Positions 1 to 8,273 of a stretch of DNA of 42,960 nt are shown here, piece after piece (position 1 is the stretch's first letter; each line of letters opens with the position of its first letter). The position numbers and the translations under genes are program-made. Origin of the DNA: Dehalococcoidia bacterium (GTDB lineage: Bacteria > Chloroflexota > Dehalococcoidia > GIF9 > AB-539-J10); NCBI GenBank assembly GCA_030602785.1, contig JAUVZB010000014.1:1-42960 (forward strand), given 5' to 3'. The notes beneath the pieces were generated by a model. It made no database searches. It was given only the letters and a program-made list of their open reading frames with translations, and was not told the DNA's origin.

Positions 1-180
1 CCCATCATCAGGCACGGGCTGTCGCTGTTGCTCTCATCCGTGCTCTCCGGTTGATACTGAGCGTCTTCGACGCCGGACCAACGGCCCATCACCGTCCAAG
101 AAACCGCCTCAGCGTGGCGGCAAAGCCCACATGCACCCACCGTTCCCATCAATCCACGGATTACGGAACTCCGACTCCCC

Positions 181-210
181 TTGACCCTCCCCTGCCACAT
201 ACGATAGAAT
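181..210 (+). promoter_or_regulatory. Promoter of speH-speE
   Basis: TTGACC at 181-186 and TAGAAT at 205-210 are 18 bp apart, a good match to a housekeeping sigma-70 promoter. Transcription would start near 217, leaving a leader of about 60 nt before speH. The 180 bases to the left of it show no credible gene. Confidence 0.55.
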
Positions 211-279
211 TCAACGTTGCCCAGCGCTGCCGGGCATATCCCCTTTTGACTTCTACTGGTGCAAGGGAGGGATGGTGAT

Positions 280-657
280 TTGTATGCGTTGGGACGACAT
301 CTTCTTATAGAGCTCACAGGCTGCAATTGTGACCTTCTTGACGATCTCGAGTTCCTCAAGGAGTGCCTCCACACTGCAGCTGTTCGGTGCGGCGCCACGG
401 TTGTCGGCGATTCTTTCTACCACTTTTCTCCACAGGGAGTGAGCGGCGTCGTCAATATCGCCGAGTCTCACATATCGATTCACACCTGGCCCGAATGCGG
501 CTACGCTGCGCTGGACGTGTTCACCTGCGGAGACACCGTCGAGCCCGAGGAGGCCGCGCGCGTCATCTTCGAGTCACTTCAGGCGAAACACTGCTCGCTG
601 GTCGAGTTGAAGCGCGGCCTGTTGCAGGGAAGCACGGTCAACTGCGCCACGCCATGA
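280..657 (+). CDS. speH: S-adenosylmethionine decarboxylase proenzyme (SpeH type)
   Basis: Pyruvoyl enzyme that decarboxylates S-adenosylmethionine to give the aminopropyl donor for spermidine synthesis. The 125-residue chain has the class 1B layout: an N-terminal LGRHLL segment and the self-cleavage site ESHISIHTWPE. I place the start at TTG 280 because a strong Shine-Dalgarno, AAGGGAGG (263-270), lies 9 nt upstream. With this start the pyruvoyl serine is Ser63, with His68 and Cys83 downstream. As I recall, these are the numbers of the catalytic residues in the Thermotoga enzyme. A GTG at 259 would add seven residues but lies upstream of the Shine-Dalgarno. The stop overlaps the speE start (ATGA), so the two are translationally coupled. 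Confidence 0.95.
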   Translation: MYALGRHLLIELTGCNCDLLDDLEFLKECLHTAAVRCGATVVGDSFYHFSPQGVSGVVNIAESHISIHTWPECGYAALDVFTCGDTVEPEEAARVIFESLQAKHCSLVELKRGLLQGSTVNCATP

Positions 658-1577
658 GCAAGACCGGACCAGTCAGACGGACCTGGTTCCACGACAGCCT
701 GACTTCCGACCTCGAGATGGCGCACAGGGTCGAGAAAACCCTGTACGCCGGCCACAGTGCGTACCAGTCGATCGAAGTCATCAAGACCCGCAGTTTCGGC
801 TCGTGCCTCGTCCTCGACGGCAAGATACAGTCGAGCGAGGCAGATGAGTTCATCTACCACGAGCCTCTGGTGCACCCGGCTATGATTGCCCATCCCGGCC
901 CCCGGCATGTGCTGATCGCCGGAGGCGGGGAAGGTACTACGCTTCGCGAGGTTCTACGACACAAGACCGTCCAGCAGGCAACGATGGTCGACCTCGACGA
1001 ACAGGTCGTCTCGGTCTGCCGCCAGTGGCTGCCGTCCTTCAGCGCAGGTTCCTTTGAGGACCCGCGCACGGAGCTCATCGTCGGCGATGCCAGGAAGTTC
1101 GTCGAGGAGAGCGCGAAGACCTTCGACACAATCATCATTGACCTCCCCGATCCCCTTGAGGTCGGCCCTGCGCAGATGCTGTACACCCGCGAGTTCTACA
1201 GCGCCGTCAGGAACCGACTCGCGCCCGGAGGCATTGTCGCGGTCCAGTCCGAGTCGTCCTGCTGGTACGACCTGGCGGCGTTCGCTGCCATCGTCCGAAC
1301 CCTCCGCGAGGTCTTCGTCCACGTAGCTCCATACCAGGCCCATATACCATGTTTCTCCGGTCTCTGGGGCTTCACCGCCGCTTCCGACACGCTCGACCCC
1401 ACATCACTTCTCCCCGGGGAAATCGATGAACGCGTCGCGAGGCGAGTCGCAGGAGAGCTTCGTGCGTACGACGGGCTGACACACGTGGGCCTGTTCGCCC
1501 TGCCCAGACATCTCCGCTCGCAGATCGAGGCGGCAAGCAAGGTGATAACCGACGAGGAGCCGCTCCGCGTCTACTAG
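654..1577 (+). CDS. speE: Spermidine synthase (polyamine aminopropyltransferase)
   Basis: Transfers the aminopropyl group of decarboxylated SAM to putrescine or a related amine. It is 307 residues, the usual family length. Near the start are the beta-sheet domain and the substrate-binding segment with YQSIEV and LVLDGKIQSSEADEF. The SAM fold follows: the glycine loop GGGEGTTLREV near residue 92, the acidic VDLDEQVV, GDARKF and the catalytic-loop DLPDP. The ATG overlaps the speH stop, so the pair is one operon driven from 181-210. An in-frame extension back to 363 is only a shadow inside speH. The substrate (putrescine or agmatine) cannot be told from the sequence. Confidence 0.95.
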   Translation: MSKTGPVRRTWFHDSLTSDLEMAHRVEKTLYAGHSAYQSIEVIKTRSFGSCLVLDGKIQSSEADEFIYHEPLVHPAMIAHPGPRHVLIAGGGEGTTLREVLRHKTVQQATMVDLDEQVVSVCRQWLPSFSAGSFEDPRTELIVGDARKFVEESAKTFDTIIIDLPDPLEVGPAQMLYTREFYSAVRNRLAPGGIVAVQSESSCWYDLAAFAAIVRTLREVFVHVAPYQAHIPCFSGLWGFTAASDTLDPTSLLPGEIDERVARRVAGELRAYDGLTHVGLFALPRHLRSQIEAASKVITDEEPLRVY

Positions 1578-1596
1578 CCGCCTCACACCCCCAGAT

Positions 1597-1625
1597 TTCA
1601 CCTCGACCGAGCCCGATGTTATAAT
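1597..1625 (+). promoter_or_regulatory. Promoter of pcrA/uvrD
   Basis: TTCACC (1597-1602) and a perfect TATAAT (1620-1625) are 17 bp apart. The -10 box overlaps the first possible ATG (1624). A transcript from here would begin about 1632 and could only use the ATG at 1639, giving a leader of a few bases. Confidence 0.6.
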
Positions 1626-1638
1626 GCCGCCTATTCGT

Positions 1639-3810
1639 ATGGACCTCCTGTCTTCTCTGAATCATGCCCAGCGCGAGGCCGCCCAGACCACCAGCGGCCC
1701 CCTTCTCATCATCGCGGGACCGGGTAGCGGCAAGACACGCGTCATCACCAGCCGCGTGGCCTATATGGTCGACTCGTGCGGCGTGAGTCCCCGCAGCATC
1801 ATGGCAGTCACGTTCACCAACAAGGCCGCCCGTGAGATGCGGGGCCGCCTTGAACAACTGCTCGGTAGCGCCTGTGCAGCGCTCACCGTCGGCACGTTTC
1901 ACGCCATCTGCTGCCGCATACTCCGGGTCGACGGTGAGGTCGTCGGCCTGAGCCACGGCTTCGTGGTCTACGATGATGAGGACCAGGTCAATCTCATCAA
2001 GCAGAGTCTGCAGGATCTCAAACTCGACCCGAAGCAATACTCTCCCCGGGTTATTCAGGCCGCCATAAGCGCCGCCAAGAGCCGCCTGCTCTGTGAGCAG
2101 GACCACGCCGCAGGCGTGAACAGCTACTTCGAGGAGATTGTCCAGCGCGTTTACCAGCGATACCAGTCGCGCCTGTCGCAGAGCGACGCTGTGGACTTCG
2201 ATGACATCCTGCTGAAGACAGTACACCTGTTCCAGACCCAGCCGGAAATACTCGATCTCTATCAGTCACGATACGTCCATCTACTCGTCGACGAGTTCCA
2301 GGATACGAATCTCGCCCAGTTCGAACTCGTGAAGCTCCTCTCAGGAAAACACAGGAACCTCTGTGTGGTTGGCGACCCCGATCAGTCCATCTATTCCTGG
2401 CGCTGTGCCGACCTGCGCAACATCCTCAGCTTCGAGCACGAGTATCCGGATGCCAAGGTGGTCATACTTGAGCAGAATTACCGCTCCACGAAGACAATCC
2501 TCGGCGCCGCGACCCAGGTCATCTCCGACAATGCTCTCCGCAAGGACAAGAGCCTCTGGACCGAGAACGACATCGGCAAGCCGGTCGTGCTCGCCGAGTG
2601 CCTGAACGAGAAAGACGAGGCGCAGATAGTTGTCGCCACAATCGACAAACTCGTGCAACACGACGGCCTGTCGTACAAGGACTGCGCGGTCCTGTACCGT
2701 ATCAACGCACAGTCCCGCGCCCTCGAAGAAGGCCTTATGCGCTTCGGCGTACCGTACAGGCTGGTCGGAGGAACGCGCTTCTACCGCAGGCAAGAGATTC
2801 GCGACCTCATCGCCTACCTCAGAGTCATCCACAACCCTCACGACAGCCTCAGCCTTGCCCGTATCATCAACACTCCAGGCCGGGGCATCGGCCAAGGAAC
2901 CCTCGCCAAGCTTCAGGCCTCGGCCAGCAAGCGTGACGAGTCCCTCTACGACGCGCTCAGGGAGATGGCGGCAAGGCCGGACCTCGCGGCCCGGGCCAGC
3001 AATGCGCTTGGCCGCTTCCTCGATCTTCTCGACGGTCTGCTCGAACGGAGCAAGGAGATTGCTCTGCCCGACCTCGTCGCGGAAATCCTCGTGCGGACCT
3101 CGTACCGCGGATACCTCATGGAGCACGACGACGGCGAGAGCCGCTGGGAGAACGTGCAGGAACTGAAAACGGTCGCTGCCGACTATGCCAACCTCGCCCA
3201 CGGCGAGGCCCTGCCGGCCTTCCTCGAGAAGGTCAGCCTCGTGTCAGACACTGACGAGATGAACGGTGCTTCTGATGTCGTGACGCTCATCACACTCCAT
3301 CAGGCCAAAGGACTGGAGTTCCCGGCCGTGTTCATCATCGGGATGGAGGACGGCGTGCTGCCGTACCGCAAGTCGTTCGAGGACCCCGCTCAGATGGAGG
3401 AGGAGTGCAGGCTCTGCTACGTCGGCATGACAAGGGCTAAGCAGTATCTCTTCCTGTCCCGTGCGCACCGCCGCAGCCTGTTCGGGAACGGATTGGCCAA
3501 CCCTCCGTCCCGCTACCTCAATCGCATCAATCCTGAACTCATCACAACGCGCGGCCTCTGGGGCGATGACGGTGTCACCGTCGGCGGAGCCGTGTACGCA
3601 CAGCCGCTCGCCTACGGCGCGTCCGACGATGAGTTCCGCATTGGCGATTGGGTCCATCACAAGAAATTCGGCCAGGGGGTGGTCATGGACTGCTTCCCCG
3701 ACAGGAACGACCTTGTCGTCACCGTCTCCTTCGAGGACGCAGGCGTGAAGCAGCTGCTGCTCAGCCTCGCGCACCTCGAGAAGACCGAGAGCTTCAACAG
3801 TCTCCCTTGA
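1639..3810 (+). CDS. pcrA: UvrD/PcrA-type superfamily 1A DNA helicase
   Basis: ATP-driven 3'-5' DNA helicase of repair and replication restart. It has 723 residues, the normal PcrA/UvrD length. Motifs appear in order: Q motif and Walker A (AGPGSGKT) near residue 25, TFTNKAAREM (Ia), DEFQDTN (II), GDPDQSIYSWR (III), QNYRST (IV), LITLHQAKGLEF (V) and YVGMTRAK (VI). The last 50 residues form the Tudor-like C-terminal domain (IGDWVHHKKFGQG) that in PcrA binds RNA polymerase. I prefer ATG 1639 to ATG 1624 because a TATAAT box covers 1620-1625. mutL follows 44 bp downstream with its own promoter, so this is a mismatch/excision repair neighbourhood. Confidence 0.93.
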   Translation: MDLLSSLNHAQREAAQTTSGPLLIIAGPGSGKTRVITSRVAYMVDSCGVSPRSIMAVTFTNKAAREMRGRLEQLLGSACAALTVGTFHAICCRILRVDGEVVGLSHGFVVYDDEDQVNLIKQSLQDLKLDPKQYSPRVIQAAISAAKSRLLCEQDHAAGVNSYFEEIVQRVYQRYQSRLSQSDAVDFDDILLKTVHLFQTQPEILDLYQSRYVHLLVDEFQDTNLAQFELVKLLSGKHRNLCVVGDPDQSIYSWRCADLRNILSFEHEYPDAKVVILEQNYRSTKTILGAATQVISDNALRKDKSLWTENDIGKPVVLAECLNEKDEAQIVVATIDKLVQHDGLSYKDCAVLYRINAQSRALEEGLMRFGVPYRLVGGTRFYRRQEIRDLIAYLRVIHNPHDSLSLARIINTPGRGIGQGTLAKLQASASKRDESLYDALREMAARPDLAARASNALGRFLDLLDGLLERSKEIALPDLVAEILVRTSYRGYLMEHDDGESRWENVQELKTVAADYANLAHGEALPAFLEKVSLVSDTDEMNGASDVVTLITLHQAKGLEFPAVFIIGMEDGVLPYRKSFEDPAQMEEECRLCYVGMTRAKQYLFLSRAHRRSLFGNGLANPPSRYLNRINPELITTRGLWGDDGVTVGGAVYAQPLAYGASDDEFRIGDWVHHKKFGQGVVMDCFPDRNDLVVTVSFEDAGVKQLLLSLAHLEKTESFNSLP

Positions 3811-3817
3811 GGACCTG

Positions 3818-3846
3818 TTGACACTCTACACGTAACCGTGTAGACT
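3818..3846 (+). promoter_or_regulatory. Leaderless promoter of mutL
   Basis: A perfect TTGACA (3818-3823), a 17-bp spacer and TAGACT (3841-3846). The predicted start site is about 3853, only about 2 nt before the GTG at 3855, so the mutL message should be leaderless. No Shine-Dalgarno is present. Confidence 0.7.
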
Positions 3847-3854
3847 CCAGTGAA

Positions 3855-5546
3855 GTGGAACTTCACATACTGCCGCCCGATGTCGCCTCACGCATAGCAG
3901 CCGGCGAGGTCGTGGAGCGCCCCTCGTCCGTCGTCAAGGAACTCGTCGAGAACTCCCTTGACGCCGGTGCGAGCAAGATCGACATAGAGTGCCGACGAGG
4001 CGGCATCGACCTCATCTGCGTCGCCGACAACGGGTCCGGCATTCCCGCGTCACAGGTAGAGCTGGCTTTCCAGCGCTATGCAACGAGCAAGATCGACTCC
4101 ATCGACGACCTCGTAAACGTCCGGAGCCTTGGTTTCCGGGGTGAGGCGCTGCCGAGCATAGCCGCGGTCGCCGACGTTGAGGTGTCGACCCGCGCCGCAG
4201 GAGAAGAACTGGGCAACTACGTCTACCTCCACGGCGGAACGGTCGCACAGAGCGAGGGCAGACCTCGCGCCATCGGAACGACCATCGCCGTGAGGCGACT
4301 GTTCCGGCATTTCCCTGCTCGACTCAAGTTCCTCAAGTCCGAGGGCACCGAGAACGGCCACAGTGCGCTCGTAGTGAGCCAGTACGCGCTCGCTTTCCCC
4401 CTTGTGAGCTTCAGCCTGCTGCTGGAGGACCGCCTTGCACTTCGCAGCCCCGGCAGTGGTGACGCTCGCGACGTGGTTGCGCAGCTCTATGGCTCTGAGC
4501 TCGCTCGAGCGATGGTCCCGGTGGAGCTGTCCGCCGATTCCCTGGTCATCACAGGCCTCGTCGCTCCGGCATCCCTCTCGCGAGCGGGACGCGGACACCA
4601 GAGTACATTCGTCAACCATCGTTGGGTGCGCAGCCCGCTGCTGCAGCGTGCCATCGATGATGCGTATCGCGGCCTGTTGCCCGAGGGGCGGCACGCGATT
4701 GCGGTCCTCGACATCCAGCTCCCTGCGGACCGCGTCGATGTGAACGTGCACCCGAGCAAGGCGCAGGTGAAGTTCGCCGACGAGCAGCTGCTCTTCCGCC
4801 ACGTTCGCGATGCGGTGAGCGCTGCGCTCGGCAAGACCCGCATCGCCAGCGAGGCTCAACACCTGGCCACACCGGGGACCGCAGCCCGGCAGACAGCATG
4901 GTCGGTGAGCGAGCAGGAGCCACTGGGGTCATCCTTCGGCACATTCTCGATGGCTCCCTCCGCGGGCTCGACTTCCCTTCCTCCGTTGCGCATCCTCGGC
5001 CAGATACTAACGACCTACATCGTCGCAGAAGGTCCCGACGGCATGTACGTCATCGACCAGCACGCGGCACACGAGCGAGTCGTCTATGACCGCCTCCTCA
5101 AGCAACACGGGGCACACAGCCCGGAGATCCAGGGACTCCTGGAACCACTCACGATAGAACTCAGCCCAGCCGAGGACGCAGCGCTCTCCGGCCTCATGGA
5201 CGAGCTTGCGACGCTGGGGTTCGCGCTGGAGCCTTTCGGTGCACGCACGCATCTGCTCCGCAGCATCCCCGCATCTCTCGCCGACAGTGATGTGGCCGCG
5301 ACTCTGCGGGGGATACTACAGGACATGTCCCAGGGTGGTCAGGGGGAGTCCTTCGAGAGGCTGGCGGAATCGATAGCGTGTCACGCCTCAGTTCGCGCGG
5401 GACAGCAGCTCACGCCGGAGGAGATGAGACAGCTTGTCCGGCAGCTCGAGGAGTGCGCCCAGCCAAGGACCTGTCCTCACGGACGCCCGACAATAGTCCA
5501 CTTCAGCGTGCCTCAGCTCGAGAAGCTGTTCGGGCGCAGGACCTAG
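3855..5546 (+). CDS. mutL: DNA mismatch repair protein MutL with endonuclease motifs
   Basis: Mismatch-repair GHKL ATPase. The N-terminal half (about 1-320) has the MutL signatures AAGEVVERP, ENSLDAG, DNGSGI and GFRGEAL. The C-terminal half carries the nicking-endonuclease motifs: DQHAAHERV near residue 400, ACHASVR near 510 and CPHGRPT near 540. It should therefore nick the strand itself, as in bacteria without MutH. At 563 residues it is a little shorter than many MutL proteins because the linker (about 330-370) is short. It starts at GTG directly behind the promoter. No MutS is in the window. Its last bases overlap the convergent gene at 5543 by 4 bp. Confidence 0.95.
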   Translation: MELHILPPDVASRIAAGEVVERPSSVVKELVENSLDAGASKIDIECRRGGIDLICVADNGSGIPASQVELAFQRYATSKIDSIDDLVNVRSLGFRGEALPSIAAVADVEVSTRAAGEELGNYVYLHGGTVAQSEGRPRAIGTTIAVRRLFRHFPARLKFLKSEGTENGHSALVVSQYALAFPLVSFSLLLEDRLALRSPGSGDARDVVAQLYGSELARAMVPVELSADSLVITGLVAPASLSRAGRGHQSTFVNHRWVRSPLLQRAIDDAYRGLLPEGRHAIAVLDIQLPADRVDVNVHPSKAQVKFADEQLLFRHVRDAVSAALGKTRIASEAQHLATPGTAARQTAWSVSEQEPLGSSFGTFSMAPSAGSTSLPPLRILGQILTTYIVAEGPDGMYVIDQHAAHERVVYDRLLKQHGAHSPEIQGLLEPLTIELSPAEDAALSGLMDELATLGFALEPFGARTHLLRSIPASLADSDVAATLRGILQDMSQGGQGESFERLAESIACHASVRAGQQLTPEEMRQLVRQLEECAQPRTCPHGRPTIVHFSVPQLEKLFGRRT

Positions 5547-6988
5547 CCCGCGGTGCCTCTACGAACGGCAGCCCTCGCGTGATAGCGCAGGAGGCGGTTG
5601 CAGGAGCGCGACGCGTGCCGAATCGAGTTGTACACGGCGATTCCTGCCATGTAGCACTTCTCCCTCGCCTCCACCATCCATTCGTAGTGCTCCGGGAAGG
5701 TCATCATCTGTATGACCACGATTACCGGCTTGCCGAAATCGGTATGCGCCCGCACAACATCGTCGACAAGCTTGTTCCAGATCTCGGTGTGTACCTCCGG
5801 TGGCCGAGCGATGAGACCCACGGACAGATGTACTATCGTGAAGTCTATTTCGTCGTACTCGCTGAACGCCTTGAGTATGGGGTAGTAGCCGACGGTCCAC
5901 GCCTCGGCCGAGAGGTCCATCGGGTTGTTGATGATGGTCCCCGCCTCGGAGCCCAGGAGGCCTGCGGTGCTTTGCAGCAGCTCGTCCGAAAAGCGGGGGA
6001 TGACGAGCCCCTCCTTCGAGGCCTCATCCCCTGCCAGCACCGTCGCTCCGCCGCCAAGCCCGAGCAGCGCCACTCTCCTGCCCACGGGCTCGGCAAAGAA
6101 TGAGAAGGTGACCGCCATGTCGATCCACTCCTCTATTGTGTCCACGCGGACCGCGTTCACCTGCTCGATCATTCCGTCCCAGACCCTGTCTGCTCCCGCT
6201 AGAGAGCCGGTATGAGACGCGGCGGCACGGGCGCCTGACTCTGTTACACCAACCTTGAGGACGATGACCGGCTTGCGACTCGCCGCGCGTTCAAGCGCGC
6301 GCTTGAAGCCCGCGCCATCCTTCACGCCCTCAATGTACGCCATGATGATGCCGGTCTCCGGGTCATCCGCCATGTACTCCATGAGATCGGTCTCGTTGAC
6401 ATCGCTTGCGTTCCCGTAGGACACGACCTTGCTGAAACGGACCCCTCTGCGAGCGGCCTCTCGAGCTACGTAGATGGCATTGCCGCCACTCTGGCAGATC
6501 ATGCCCACCCGCCCCTTCTCCTTGCACAGGTCCGACAGGAACGAGACTCCCGACCCGGGACAGTACACCCCCATGCAGTTGGGGCCCACCACGCGTATGC
6601 CATGCTCTCGCGCTATCGATAGGACCTCACGTTCGAGCTGTATGCCGTCCTCCTTGCCGAGCTCGGAGAATCCGGACGTGAAGAAGTGAACCGCCTTCAC
6701 CCCCTTTGCAGCACAGCCCTCCATCAACTGAAGTGCGCCGGAAGCGGGAATCGCTGAGACAACGTAGTCCACGGGACCGGGGATCTCCGTCACACGTGGA
6801 TAGACCGTCAGTCCGAGCACCTCTCCACCCTTGGGATTCACAGGGTAGAGCTTGCCCTTGAAGCCGCATCGCATCATCGCATCCAGGTAGCCCCTGCCAC
6901 CGAGTTGATTCTCACGCCCCCGCGTCGAGACTCCCGCAATCGCGATCGCTGCCGGGTGGAATATGGCGTCGAGGTTTGATGTGCTCAT
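5543..6988 (-). CDS. Acyl-CoA synthetase (NDP-forming), CoA-binding/alpha-type subunit
   Basis: Member of the acetyl-CoA synthetase (ADP-forming)/succinyl-CoA synthetase superfamily, which makes acyl-CoA from acid plus nucleotide or recovers ATP from acyl-CoA. It is 481 residues. An N-terminal Rossmann CoA-binding domain (AIAGVS near 16, YPVNPKGGEVLG) is followed by a succinyl-CoA-ligase-like domain (GPNCMGVY near 150, QSGGNA near 188) and the phosphohistidine segment AASHTGSLAG near 280. The ATP-grasp beta domain found in fused homologues is absent, and no beta gene is adjacent. A partner must be elsewhere, or the protein works differently. ATG 6988 is preceded by AAGGAG. The acyl substrate is unknown. 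Confidence 0.82.
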   Translation of the reverse strand: MSTSNLDAIFHPAAIAIAGVSTRGRENQLGGRGYLDAMMRCGFKGKLYPVNPKGGEVLGLTVYPRVTEIPGPVDYVVSAIPASGALQLMEGCAAKGVKAVHFFTSGFSELGKEDGIQLEREVLSIAREHGIRVVGPNCMGVYCPGSGVSFLSDLCKEKGRVGMICQSGGNAIYVAREAARRGVRFSKVVSYGNASDVNETDLMEYMADDPETGIIMAYIEGVKDGAGFKRALERAASRKPVIVLKVGVTESGARAAASHTGSLAGADRVWDGMIEQVNAVRVDTIEEWIDMAVTFSFFAEPVGRRVALLGLGGGATVLAGDEASKEGLVIPRFSDELLQSTAGLLGSEAGTIINNPMDLSAEAWTVGYYPILKAFSEYDEIDFTIVHLSVGLIARPPEVHTEIWNKLVDDVVRAHTDFGKPVIVVIQMMTFPEHYEWMVEAREKCYMAGIAVYNSIRHASRSCNRLLRYHARAAVRRGTAG

Positions 6989-7024
6989 GGTGCTCCTTGC
7001 GGCGCGTGTCAGCAGCGCGAGGCG

Positions 7025-7053
7025 ATTGTACTATCCACACCCCTGCGCTTCAA
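7025..7053 (-). promoter_or_regulatory. Promoter of the acyl-CoA synthetase gene
   Basis: On the minus strand TTGAAG (7053-7048), a 17-bp spacer and TACAAT (7030-7025). The leader to ATG 6988 would be about 30 nt and contains the Shine-Dalgarno. Confidence 0.6.
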
Positions 7054-7085
7054 ACTGAAGCCTCGCCACCATCAGGGCCATCTGC

Positions 7086-7121
7086 TGCCGCGAACACTGC
7101 CGCGACCACTGCCGCGACCAC
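7086..7121. repeat. Three tandem 12-bp units upstream of asd
   Basis: TGCCGCGAACAC (7086-7097) is followed by two exact copies of TGCCGCGACCAC (7098-7109 and 7110-7121). The array ends 3 bp before the -35 box of asd and lies between the divergent promoters of asd and the acyl-CoA synthetase gene. Confidence 0.8.
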
Positions 7122-7124
7122 AGC

Positions 7125-7152
7125 TTGCGCTCGCCGGTCCGTATGCTACACT
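7125..7152 (+). promoter_or_regulatory. Promoter of asd
   Basis: TTGCGC (7125-7130), a 16-bp spacer and TACACT (7147-7152), followed by a short leader with CAGGAGG before ATG 7186. Confidence 0.5.
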
Positions 7153-7185
7153 GTACGGCTCGCGGATACGTTCACAGGAGGCGCC

Positions 7186-8268
7186 ATGATCAGAGCAGCG
7201 ATAGTCGGAGCCACGGGGATAGTCGGCCAGCAGTTCCTGGTCGCCCTCAAGGGGCACCCCTGGATCGAGGTGAAGGCACTCGCGGCTTCGGAGAGGTCTG
7301 CCGGCAAGAGCTACCGTCAGGCAATCACCGACCAGTCCTCCGGCGCCTTCAGATGGTTCTGCGATGAACCGCCCGTCGAAGAAGTCATGGACATGCCCGT
7401 CGTGAACGCGTCCGAGCTTTCGACCGATGGAATCGACGTGGTGTTCTCCGCAATCGATTCCGGGCCGGCGAAGCTGCTGGAGCCGAAGTTCGCTGCAGAG
7501 GTGCCTGTTGTCAGCACGGCATCGGCGTTCCGCTATGAGGATGACGTCCCGATACTGATACCGGGAGTGAATCCCGACCATGCGCGACTGCTGGAGATAC
7601 AGCGCAGGCGGCGGGGCTGGAAGGGCTTCGTCACACCCGACCCTAACTGCACAACCATCGGCCTGGCCATCACTCTCAAACCGCTCCTCGACAGCTTCGG
7701 TCTCAACTCGGTCATCATGACCTCGATGCAGGCCATGTCGGGCGCAGGCCGGAGTCCGGGAGTCATCGGCCTCGATATCCTGGACAACGTCATCCCGTTC
7801 ATCCCCGGAGAGGAAGAGAAGGTGCAGCACGAGACGCAGAAGATCCTTGGCACAATCGAGGGAGATGGGATACGACCCGCCCCGTTCACGGTGAGCTGCA
7901 CCTGCACGCGCGTTTGTGTCCTGGAAGGCCACACCGAGTCCGTCTTCGCGTCGACGCAGAAGCCCTGCGACGTGGATTCAATCGTGAAGGCAATGAGAGA
8001 GCACGACGGAGGTCTCGCGGGGGCGGGGCTGCCGTCCGCGCCGAAGAACCTGATACTCGTCAACGAGGACCCGTTCAGGCCTCAGCCACGGCTTGACCGG
8101 AACAACGACGGCGGGATGGCAACCACGGTCGGTCGCGTTCGCAAGGACGAAGCCATGGACAACGGCATTAAGTACGTCCTCGTCTCCCATAACACGAAGA
8201 TGGGCGCCGCCAGGGGGGCCATCCTCACAGCGGAGATGCTCATCAACGACGGGTACATCTCGGGCTGA
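7186..8268 (+). CDS. asd: Aspartate-semialdehyde dehydrogenase (archaeal/fungal type)
   Basis: Reduces aspartyl phosphate to aspartate semialdehyde, the branch point to lysine/diaminopimelate, threonine and methionine. It is 360 residues. The NADP-binding GATGIVGQQF starts at residue 8, the catalytic cysteine is in PDPNCTT near 155, and CTCTRVCVLEGHTESV is the substrate/hinge segment near 240. Spacing and the RNNDGGMA segment fit the archaeal/fungal branch rather than the E. coli type. ATG 7186 follows CAGGAGG. Reading further upstream would run through the promoter and the 12-bp repeats. It ends 5 bp from the convergent nitrilase gene. Confidence 0.93.
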   Translation: MIRAAIVGATGIVGQQFLVALKGHPWIEVKALAASERSAGKSYRQAITDQSSGAFRWFCDEPPVEEVMDMPVVNASELSTDGIDVVFSAIDSGPAKLLEPKFAAEVPVVSTASAFRYEDDVPILIPGVNPDHARLLEIQRRRRGWKGFVTPDPNCTTIGLAITLKPLLDSFGLNSVIMTSMQAMSGAGRSPGVIGLDILDNVIPFIPGEEEKVQHETQKILGTIEGDGIRPAPFTVSCTCTRVCVLEGHTESVFASTQKPCDVDSIVKAMREHDGGLAGAGLPSAPKNLILVNEDPFRPQPRLDRNNDGGMATTVGRVRKDEAMDNGIKYVLVSHNTKMGAARGAILTAEMLINDGYISG

Positions 8269-8273
8269 AGCGC

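Noticed and set aside
51-278. A 75-residue plus-strand frame at the left edge
   Set aside because: No family likeness or ribosome site, and it overlaps the speH promoter and start.
363-653. N-terminal extension of spermidine synthase
   Set aside because: It overlaps speH completely in another frame and is basic, unstructured sequence. The ATG at 654 fits the family and couples to the speH stop.
6976-7185. N-terminal extension of aspartate-semialdehyde dehydrogenase
   Set aside because: It crosses the promoter and the 12-bp repeats, and ATG 7186 has a good Shine-Dalgarno with the NADP loop right behind it.
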